Source of the DNA: Porticoccaceae bacterium UBA1117
Lineage (GTDB): Bacteria; Pseudomonadota; Gammaproteobacteria; Pseudomonadales; Porticoccaceae
Assembly (NCBI GenBank): GCA_002313335.1
Contig: DCBC01000030.1
Span: forward strand, 856-13,028
Reading direction: 5' to 3'
DNA length: 12,173 nucleotides
The notes under the pieces were generated by a model. It was given only the letters and a program-made list of their open reading frames with translations. It had not been told where the DNA came from and made no database searches. Below, piece by piece: positions 6,302 to 12,173 of this stretch. Numbering within the stretch: position 1 is the stretch's first letter; every line of letters starts with the position of its first letter. A program made the translations under genes and the position numbers.

Positions 6302-7044
6302 TCACTATGAAACGTTGCGCGCTAGTACTCGGTGCCAGCGGTGGTTTGGGCGGGGCAATGGTAGCCGAATTCCTCAATGATCCAGCGATTGATAAAGTAT
6401 TTGCGGTAAGTAGTAAACAGAATACTACTGACTTGAGTGGAGGCCACTCTCAATCAAAATTGGTGTGGCTGCAGAGCGAGTACAATGAAACGGCAATGGC
6501 TGATACGGTCTCTCACTTAATGCCTTTCGCGGGCATGTTTAGCAGAGTATGCATCTGTCATGGGCTATTGCACTCAGACAAGCTGTGGCCAGAAAAGCGT
6601 CTTGAAGATATAAATAGTAATGCTCTTCAGGATATTTTTCAGAGTAATGCTGTGGTTCCCGCGCTGTGGCTTAAGGTGCTGTTTAAAGTTTTGAAAGGTC
6701 AGGTCCCTTGTATTGTCGCGACTATGAGTGCGCGAGTTGGCAGCGTCAGCGATAATCACTTAGGAGGATGGTATGCGTACAGAGCCTCTAAATCCGCCTT
6801 GAACATGATTCTAAAAACAGCTGCCATTGAGTATGCGCGTCGCGCAAAAAATGTAAAATTCATAGCCTTTCACCCAGGCACAACCGATACACCGTTGTCC
6901 AAACCGTTTCAGGCGACCGTTCCCACCGGCAAATTATTTACACCAGAATTTGTGGCCGAGCGATTGGCCATCATTATGGATTCAGCAAAACTTGATGGCG
7001 AATTGGCTTACCTTGACTGGGATGGACAATCAATTGCGTGGTGA
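6298..7044 (+). CDS. Short-chain dehydrogenase/reductase (C-factor-like SDR)
   Basis: A 248-residue classical SDR oxidoreductase using NAD(P)H; substrate unknown. GASGGLG (12-18) is the cofactor loop. N117, S144 and the YxxxK pair Y161/K165 (in YAYRASK) make the catalytic tetrad, and HPGTTDTPL (192-200) is the usual PG motif after strand six. The CICHGLLH segment (85-92) in place of NNAG is typical of the CsgA/C-factor-like subgroup. The start at 6298 overlaps the previous stop by ATGA; an internal ATG at 6307 (MKRCALVLGASG) would also give a complete enzyme. As last gene of the DUF3429-DCC-SDR unit it probably shares their regulation. SDRs of this type often accompany photolyase genes in gammaproteobacteria. 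Confidence 0.9.
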   Translation: MITMKRCALVLGASGGLGGAMVAEFLNDPAIDKVFAVSSKQNTTDLSGGHSQSKLVWLQSEYNETAMADTVSHLMPFAGMFSRVCICHGLLHSDKLWPEKRLEDINSNALQDIFQSNAVVPALWLKVLFKVLKGQVPCIVATMSARVGSVSDNHLGGWYAYRASKSALNMILKTAAIEYARRAKNVKFIAFHPGTTDTPLSKPFQATVPTGKLFTPEFVAERLAIIMDSAKLDGELAYLDWDGQSIAW

Positions 7045-7136
7045 TCTTTTATTGTGAGTTTTATAGTCATCAATTCGGTTAAACTAGACGTTCATCCGGA
7101 CACCAACTGTTCCACAACAAAAGCTAAGAAAATACT

Positions 7137-8444
7137 ATGGGTGCTAATACAACCTTAAGTTGCGAAATTACCGACCTTCTTCATGACGGACGAGGTGTCG
7201 GAAGAATTAACGGAAAAGCCTTCTTTGTCGAGGGTGCGCTCCCAGGTGAGGAGGTTGAGTTCAGAGTGACTCGCGAAAAACGCAATTTTGCAGAGGCACG
7301 GTTAACCAAAGTGTTAGTAGAGTCAGACCATCGCATGGCACCAGAATGCGGGTATTTCTCAAAATGTGGTGGGTGCAGTCTGCAACATCTCAAGCACTCA
7401 CAACAGATTGAGTTCAAAAAAAATCAGCTTTTAAATAACTTTCACAAAATAGAGATCAAACCAGAAAATATCTTGGACTCTTTGGTCGGTCCTCAGTGGC
7501 ATTATCGACGTCGGGCTAGGCTAGCGGTTCAGCGCGCAAGGGACGGGCAGTTTTTGGTAGGGTTCCACAATCCTGGCAGTAACCGCATTGAACCGATTGC
7601 CAGTTGTTTAGTACTGGATAAATCACTGGATGCTGTGCTAATGGCTCTACCTGCAACTCTCAATAAGCTTACGCACGACATTAAGGTTTTTGAGATAGAG
7701 TTGGTGGCTGCAGATAATGCTCTGGCGGTTGCTGTGGAGGCTAGTCGAAGTCCATTTGACAGCGAATTGGTATCGCTTTTGAACGATCTTAGTGGCGTCA
7801 CTAATGTGCCGACACAATTATGGTGGCGATCGTCCAAAAATGGCCAGCTCTTGCGCATGGATGGGGGTAAAGAGGGTCTTTTTTTTGGCGCTAAAGACGA
7901 CCTAAAGGTCAATTTTGAACCCGGCCAGTTCATTCAAGTTAATGACACTATCAACCGACTTATGATTAGCCAGATGATAGCTTTGTTGGATGATAAAAAG
8001 CTGGGGGTGGCAGTGGACCTCTACTGCGGTTCCGGAAACCTCTCTTTGCCGCTAGCAAAATATTTCAATAAGGTTATTGGCGTTGAGGGTTTGGCGAGCC
8101 TTGTTGCGGCTGCAGATAAAAATGCTAGGGATAATTATATTGTTAATACTGAGTTTGTGGTTGCAGATCTTGCTGATGCAAACAGCTTAAAGAAAGTGTC
8201 CAAGATGACCAAAGTAATTGATTTAATCGTTCTTGATCCGCCACGTAATGGGGCAGCCGCTATTATGCCTTGGGTTGCGAGATCTGGAGCCAAACAGATT
8301 ATTTATATTTCGTGCCATCCTTCGACAATGGTCAGAGATGCTGATGTTTTGATGCGGGCGGGATACAAATGTAAGGATGTGGGGGTGATGGATATGTTTC
8401 CTCATACCGCCCACGTAGAGTCAATTACGCTGTTTGAGAAATAA
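7137..8444 (+). CDS. rlmD: 23S rRNA (uracil-C5)-methyltransferase RlmD (RumA)
   Basis: Methylates a uracil of 23S rRNA (U1939 in E. coli numbering) with S-adenosylmethionine. At 435 residues it matches the family (433 in E. coli). An N-terminal TRAM domain (about 5-62) is followed by the 4Fe-4S cysteines C71, C77, C80 and C157. The SAM-binding loop is DLYCGSGN (294-301), LDPPRNGA (366-373) follows, and YISCHPSTMVRD (390-401) carries the catalytic C393. The end FPHTAHVESITLFEK holds the conserved Glu base (E428). The TRAM domain separates it from RlmC, and the cluster cysteines from TrmA. ATG at 7137 is preceded by only a weak AAG-rich site. It stands 92 bases after the SDR gene and is probably transcribed separately, though no clear promoter or terminator was found in that gap. 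Confidence 0.93.
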   Translation: MGANTTLSCEITDLLHDGRGVGRINGKAFFVEGALPGEEVEFRVTREKRNFAEARLTKVLVESDHRMAPECGYFSKCGGCSLQHLKHSQQIEFKKNQLLNNFHKIEIKPENILDSLVGPQWHYRRRARLAVQRARDGQFLVGFHNPGSNRIEPIASCLVLDKSLDAVLMALPATLNKLTHDIKVFEIELVAADNALAVAVEASRSPFDSELVSLLNDLSGVTNVPTQLWWRSSKNGQLLRMDGGKEGLFFGAKDDLKVNFEPGQFIQVNDTINRLMISQMIALLDDKKLGVAVDLYCGSGNLSLPLAKYFNKVIGVEGLASLVAAADKNARDNYIVNTEFVVADLADANSLKKVSKMTKVIDLIVLDPPRNGAAAIMPWVARSGAKQIIYISCHPSTMVRDADVLMRAGYKCKDVGVMDMFPHTAHVESITLFEK

Positions 8445-8484
8445 TTCAGTGTGGTGAAAAAAGAACTGAAACCTTCGTTTTTGA

Positions 8485-8500
8485 GACTACAAGAGTAGTC
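8485..8500 (+). promoter_or_regulatory. Small hairpin in the rlmD-glyA gap
   Basis: GACTAC (8485-8490) and GTAGTC (8495-8500) form a perfect 6-bp stem with an AAGA tetraloop, about 60 bases before glyA. No T-tract follows on the plus strand, so it is not a good terminator for rlmD. It overlaps a possible -35-like TTGAGA (8481-8486) ahead of TAAGAT (8506-8511), but that pair has a poor 19-base spacing. It may be an operator or leader hairpin for glyA, or chance. Confidence 0.25.
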
Positions 8501-8561
8501 CTAAATAAGATAGAATCGCGGAGTTTTCAAAATCAAACAACCTTTAGGAAAAAATTCAATC

Positions 8562-9821
8562 ATGTTCGATAAAGACCATACAATTGCCAAGATTGACCCC
8601 GAATTATGGCAGGCGATCCAGCTTGAAGATCAGAGGCAAGAGCAGCATATTGAGCTGATTGCATCGGAAAATTATACTAGCCTGGCCGTTATGGAGGCTC
8701 AGGGCGGCAAGATGACCAACAAGTACGCTGAAGGCTATCCGGGCAAAAGGTATTACGGCGGTTGTGAATATGTTGATTTGGCTGAGCAGTTGGCTATCGA
8801 TCGTTTAAAGAGTTTGTATGGCTCTGAATATGCGAACGTTCAGCCTCACTCTGGGTCGCAGGCGAACAGCGCCGTGTTTTTAGCGCTTATCAAAGGCGGC
8901 GACACGATTTTGGGTATGAGTCTTGCTGATGGAGGGCATTTAACGCATGGCGCTAAGCCCAATTTTTCTGGCAAACTTTACAACCCTGTGCAGTACGGCT
9001 TGAATGCAGAAACAGGTCTTATCGATTATGAGCAGGTAGAAGCGTTAGCTATTGAGCATAAACCGGCAATGATCATAGCTGGATTCTCCGCCTACTCTGG
9101 CATTATGGATTGGGCGAGATTTCGTGAAATAGCAGACAAAGTGAACGCTTACTTACTGGTAGACATGGCTCATGTATCGGGACTTGTGGCGGCTGGCGTT
9201 TATCCGAGCCCGGTTCCTCATGCGCATGTGGTGACTTCTACCACACATAAAACGTTGCGTGGACCCCGTGGTGGCATTATTTTGACCAATGATGCGGATA
9301 TAGCTAAAAAGTGTAATTCTGCGGTTTTTCCTGGTAGTCAGGGCGGTCCGCTGTGTCATGTGATGGCAGCAAAAGCGGTAGCGTTCAAAGAAGCGGCTAG
9401 CGAAGACTTTGTGGTTTATCAAAAGCAAGTAGTTGCCAATGCGAAAGCGATGGCCGCGACCTTCATTGAGCGCGGGATAGAGATTGTTTCCAACGGCACT
9501 GAAAATCATCTGATGCTGGTGAGTCTAATTGGCAAGGAATATACCGGAACCGATGCTGACCGAGCGATGGGCGAAGCATTTATCACCGTGAATAAAAATG
9601 CAGTGCCTAATGATCCAAGGTCTCCCTTTGTAACGTCTGGTCTGAGGGTCGGTACGCCGGCTATCACTACGCGTGGGTTTGGGCTTGATGAAACGATTCA
9701 ATTAACGCACTGGATGTGTGACATTCTAGATAGTTTGGAGACAGGAAATTCAGAGCTTGTGATTGCTGAGGTCAAAGCTAAAGTTCTGGAAGTGTGTGCC
9801 CGTTTTCCAGTGTATGGCTAA
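8562..9821 (+). CDS. glyA: Serine hydroxymethyltransferase GlyA
   Basis: A PLP enzyme of the cytoplasm that interconverts serine plus tetrahydrofolate with glycine plus methylene-tetrahydrofolate, the main source of one-carbon units. It has 419 residues, the standard length. Visible signatures are [10 protein letters not shown] (31-40), [16 protein letters not shown] (52-67), HSGSQAN (96-102), the PLP-stacking H127 in GGHLTHG, DMAHVSG (201-207), and the Schiff-base lysine K230 in [15 protein letters not shown]. The C-terminal substrate arginine lies in [17 protein letters not shown] at 8562 follows AGGAA (8546-8550) at 11 nt. It heads the glyA / Nudix / nrdR / ribD block on one strand. Neighbouring glyA and nrdR-rib genes are common in gammaproteobacteria. 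Confidence 0.98.
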   Translation: MFDKDHTIAKIDPELWQAIQLEDQRQEQHIELIASENYTSLAVMEAQGGKMTNKYAEGYPGKRYYGGCEYVDLAEQLAIDRLKSLYGSEYANVQPHSGSQANSAVFLALIKGGDTILGMSLADGGHLTHGAKPNFSGKLYNPVQYGLNAETGLIDYEQVEALAIEHKPAMIIAGFSAYSGIMDWARFREIADKVNAYLLVDMAHVSGLVAAGVYPSPVPHAHVVTSTTHKTLRGPRGGIILTNDADIAKKCNSAVFPGSQGGPLCHVMAAKAVAFKEAASEDFVVYQKQVVANAKAMAATFIERGIEIVSNGTENHLMLVSLIGKEYTGTDADRAMGEAFITVNKNAVPNDPRSPFVTSGLRVGTPAITTRGFGLDETIQLTHWMCDILDSLETGNSELVIAEVKAKVLEVCARFPVYG

Positions 9822-9890
9822 GCTGTTAATGGCAAAATAAGTGTGAGTAGTACGAGACTCGCTCACTCACTCAATCATCAGGCAAAAAAT

Positions 9891-10604
9891 ATGACTGATT
9901 CGACTATACCCATTCGTCTAGCAGGGACTGCCGTTCTTTTGCGTGACTCGGCCGAAGGTCTGGAAACGCTTTTGCTGCGCCGTAATGCCAAGCTTGCTTT
10001 TGCCGGTGGCGTATGGGTTTTTCCCGGTGGCGCCATTGAGCCGTCGGAGTTGGAAGCTGCGGGCACAGAGGATGAGGCCGCCAGAACAGCGACAGTACGA
10101 GAGGTGCATGAGGAGTGTGGGCTAACGGTCGCTGAAGATAGCTTAGTACATTTCTGTAATTGGACCACACCCATTGGAGAGAAGCGACGGTTTGCCACGT
10201 GGTTTTTTGCCACTCAGGTTGGCCAATGTTCAGAAGATATATTCATTGATGGCTCTGAAATCCATGAATTTCGGTGGCTAAGTCTGCGAAAGTCGATGGC
10301 GCTTTATCATTTGGGCGAGCTAACACTGATGCCGCCTACATATCTTGCGATTAGTCTTATTAGTCATTGTGAGACAGCCAAAAGTGCATGTGACATGCTT
10401 GCAGCACGTCAGTCATTTAATGTAACACCTCGCCTGTGTAAGCTGGATGGGCAGATGGTTTGTTTGTATCCTGGCGACGCAGGTTATGAGCTTAACGATC
10501 CGCTATTAGCGGGTGCGAGGCACCGAACATTATTTACGCCCAAAGGTATGGAGTACGCTCATTCAGGTGAAGACGTGGGTGTAGCGCCAATGGATAAACC
10601 GTAG
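9891..10604 (+). CDS. Nudix hydrolase with an expanded Nudix box (NUDT19-like)
   Basis: Predicted Mg-dependent pyrophosphohydrolase of 237 residues; the substrate is not known. The fold begins IRLAGTAVLLRD (8-19). The catalytic helix is split: G47-x5-E53 in FPGGAIEPSE is followed by REVHEECGL (70-78), leaving 16 residues between E53 and R70 where the canonical Nudix box has 7. Such an insert, FPGG entry and a C-terminal LMPPTYLA (146-153) resemble the NUDT19/RP2p branch, some of whose members cleave CoA derivatives; that substrate is only a guess here. The ATG at 9891 is preferred because the domain starts just after it and AGG lies upstream. A GTG at 9843 would add 16 residues but has no ribosome binding site and falls in a short inverted repeat. 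Gaps of 69 bases to glyA and 65 to nrdR leave the operon structure open. Confidence 0.85.
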   Translation: MTDSTIPIRLAGTAVLLRDSAEGLETLLLRRNAKLAFAGGVWVFPGGAIEPSELEAAGTEDEAARTATVREVHEECGLTVAEDSLVHFCNWTTPIGEKRRFATWFFATQVGQCSEDIFIDGSEIHEFRWLSLRKSMALYHLGELTLMPPTYLAISLISHCETAKSACDMLAARQSFNVTPRLCKLDGQMVCLYPGDAGYELNDPLLAGARHRTLFTPKGMEYAHSGEDVGVAPMDKP

Positions 10605-10634
10605 CCTGATATAGTCTGAAAACCGCGGCTATTG

Positions 10635-10643
10635 TGTTAAACT
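10635..10643 (+). promoter_or_regulatory. Candidate extended -10 promoter for nrdR-ribD
   Basis: TG-T-TAAACT (TG at 10635-10636, hexamer 10638-10643) matches an extended -10 element and lies 26 bases before the nrdR ATG, so transcription would begin around 10650 with a short leader. Only a weak -35 (TCTGAA) is found 17 bases upstream. Prediction by eye. Confidence 0.35.
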
Positions 10644-10669
10644 AAGCCTCCCTTTTTCCGAGCATCACT

Positions 10670-11146
10670 ATGTACTGTCCATTTTGTAATGCGGATGACA
10701 CCAAAGTTGTCGACTCTCGCTTGGTTGCCGACGGTGGGCAGGTGCGGCGAAGGCGTGAGTGCGTAGTTTGTAGTGAGCGTTTTACGACCTATGAATTGGC
10801 CGAACTTGTTATGCCGCGGGTTATCAAAAGTGATGGTAATAGAGAGCCCTTCGACGAAGATAAGTTGCGTGCAGGTCTGCAGCGTGCGCTTGAGAAACGT
10901 CCTGTCTCAATTGAACAGATAGAGATATCCCTGTCACACATAAAGCATTTTTTACAAGTCACCGGTGAGCGCGAAATCCCTTCACGTATTATTGGAGAAG
11001 AGGTCATGCGTCAACTTCAAGAATTAGACGAGGTTGCGTACATTCGATTTGCTTCAGTTTATCGAAGCTTTCAAGATTTAAGTGAATTTCAGGATGAACT
11101 CAATCGCTTGAGCGATGCAAAGCCCATTACGAGCAGTGAAAAATGA
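10670..11146 (+). CDS. nrdR: Transcriptional repressor NrdR
   Basis: Represses ribonucleotide reductase genes by binding NrdR boxes in response to ATP/dATP levels. The 158-residue protein has the usual N-terminal zinc ribbon with C3/C6 in CPFC and C31/C34 in CVVC, followed by RFTTYE. An ATP-cone domain begins at about residue 49 ([16 protein letters not shown], 51-66) and spans to about 139, with [15 protein letters not shown] near its end. The ATG at 10670 is the only sensible start, as the CPFC motif begins at residue 3. The stop overlaps the ribD start, the standard gammaproteobacterial nrdR-ribD arrangement. No NrdR box was recognised within this window, as expected since its targets are the nrd operons. 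Confidence 0.98.
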   Translation: MYCPFCNADDTKVVDSRLVADGGQVRRRRECVVCSERFTTYELAELVMPRVIKSDGNREPFDEDKLRAGLQRALEKRPVSIEQIEISLSHIKHFLQVTGEREIPSRIIGEEVMRQLQELDEVAYIRFASVYRSFQDLSEFQDELNRLSDAKPITSSEK

Positions 11147-12173
11147 TGTTTTCGATTCACGATCGCAAGATGATGGCTAGAGCATTGGTGATGGCCGCCA
11201 AAGGAAGATTTACTGCCGCACCTAACCCTGCAGTCGGATGCGTCATTACTGATAATGAGAATATTGTTGGCGAAGGATACACCAGGCCCGCAGGAGGGAA
11301 CCATGCGGAGATCGAGGCTCTTCAGATGGTGAGTGATCCAGCGGGGTGTTGTGTTTACGTCACCCTCGAGCCTTGTAGTCATCAGGGTAGAACAGCATCC
11401 TGCGCTACTGCCTTAATAAACGCGGGTGTAGCGAGGGTGGTAATAGCTTGTGAGGATCCAAATCCTCAGGTTTGCGGTCAGGGCATTCAGTTGTTAAAAG
11501 ATGCTGGGATTGAGGTTGATTGCGGATTGCTAGAGGATCAGGCAAGAACGTTAAATAGAGGTTTTATAAGACGTCACGAACACGGTCTACCTTGGGTGTT
11601 GGTGAAGATGGCGGCAAGTATGGATGGCAGAACGGCTATGGCGAGCGGTCAAAGTCAGTGGGTAACTACGCCGGCTTCACGTCACGATGTTCAAAAATTG
11701 CGTGCAAAAAGCTGTGCGATCATTACGGGTATTGGTACTCAATTGATGGATGATCCGTCGCTGACAGTTCGTATAACCAGTGAGCAATTGGGCGTTGATG
11801 ATGAGCTGCAGCAACCGTTGCGTGTTGTCGTTGATAGTCAGTTGCAGATGCAAGCTACAGCGAGAATGTTAACTCAGTGTGGCGATACACTCATTGCGAC
11901 GCTAGATGGGGAAAGTCAGCGCGAAAAAGCCGTTGCGTTGGTCGCGGCTGGCGCAGACGTAATTTTTTTACCAGCACACGGCAAGCACGTCGATTTACAT
12001 GCGTTATTGAGGAATTTGGCTGACCGCCAATGTAATTCAGTGATGGTAGAAGCCGGGGCTGGTTTAGCAGGAGGATTTATTGCTGAAGGGCTATTGGATG
12101 AACTGGTTTGTTACTGGGCGCCTAAGCTATTTGGCAGTGAGGCCCGTCCAATGTTCAATTTGCCCATTAACAC
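11143..12173 (+). CDS. ribD: Bifunctional riboflavin deaminase/reductase RibD (C-terminus cut by window edge)
   Basis: Catalyses two steps of riboflavin synthesis: deamination of the pyrimidinone product of GTP cyclohydrolase II, then NADPH reduction of the ribosyl side chain. The frame is open for 343 residues to the right edge; E. coli RibD is 367, so only the last part is missing. The N-terminal deaminase domain carries the zinc ligands in HAE and in [12 protein letters not shown]; counted from the second ATG these are H53, C77 and C86. The reductase domain starts near residue 150 with [25 protein letters not shown] sequence, and [11 protein letters not shown] and WAPKLFGS follow. Two in-frame ATGs (11143, 11146) adjoin; the first overlaps the nrdR stop as ATGA. 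Further rib genes are expected downstream. Its product pathway yields the FAD needed by the nearby Cry-DASH protein, though they are not linked transcriptionally. Confidence 0.97.
   Translation, partial: MMFSIHDRKMMARALVMAAKGRFTAAPNPAVGCVITDNENIVGEGYTRPAGGNHAEIEALQMVSDPAGCCVYVTLEPCSHQGRTASCATALINAGVARVVIACEDPNPQVCGQGIQLLKDAGIEVDCGLLEDQARTLNRGFIRRHEHGLPWVLVKMAASMDGRTAMASGQSQWVTTPASRHDVQKLRAKSCAIITGIGTQLMDDPSLTVRITSEQLGVDDELQQPLRVVVDSQLQMQATARMLTQCGDTLIATLDGESQREKAVALVAAGADVIFLPAHGKHVDLHALLRNLADRQCNSVMVEAGAGLAGGFIAEGLLDELVCYWAPKLFGSEARPMFNLPIN

Noticed and set aside
8449..8474. TTCAGT/ACTGAA arms after rlmD as a terminator
   Set aside because: Only 6 bp, AT-rich, with a 14-base loop, and followed by a poor T-tract.
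9843..9890. GTG at 9843 as the Nudix start, and the GTGAG/CTCAC inverted repeat there as a glyA terminator
   Set aside because: The GTG has no ribosome binding site and the added residues are not domain sequence; the inverted repeat is short and has no T-tract.

Overview
The window looks like chromosomal DNA of a marine, proteorhodopsin-bearing gammaproteobacterium, of the general kind of the SAR92/OM60-like oligotrophs. This is inferred from three things: a green-type proteorhodopsin next to carotenoid genes, a Cry-DASH photolyase-like gene beside it, and a typical gammaproteobacterial glyA / nrdR / ribD housekeeping block. No mobile element, tRNA, rRNA or CRISPR array was seen. Protein assignments rest on motifs read by eye, not on a search.

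Left part (1-3419, all minus strand): a light-harvesting module. In transcription order it runs proteorhodopsin, a GGPP-synthase-like crtE, crtB (phytoene synthase) and crtY (lycopene cyclase, cut by the left edge). The three crt genes are tightly packed (10-nt gap, then a 17-nt overlap) and should be one unit. A strong hairpin with a T-rich tail sits between the rhodopsin and crtE, so rhodopsin mRNA can probably be made in excess of crt mRNA. No crtI lies between crtE and crtB, and no blh is visible. The missing steps to retinal must be encoded beyond the left edge or elsewhere.

Middle (3420-7044): a 504-base non-coding stretch upstream of the rhodopsin holds a 27-nt perfect interrupted palindrome and a related second inverted repeat, which look like operator sites. 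Next is a Cry-DASH flavoprotein gene (minus strand). Divergent from it is a compact plus-strand trio: a DUF3429 membrane protein, a DCC-family (DUF393) CxxC protein and a short-chain dehydrogenase. With the rhodopsin this makes a plausible light-response neighbourhood.

Right part (7137-12173, all plus strand): housekeeping genes rlmD (23S rRNA m5U methyltransferase), glyA (serine hydroxymethyltransferase), a Nudix hydrolase with an expanded Nudix box, nrdR (repressor of ribonucleotide reductase genes) and ribD (riboflavin synthesis, cut by the right edge). nrdR and ribD overlap by an ATGA junction and are co-transcribed.

The window's systems are mostly known families. The parts that most deserve a second look are the rhodopsin upstream operators, the rhodopsin/crt attenuator-like hairpin, the altered second Asp-rich motif of CrtE, and the crt operon without crtI.
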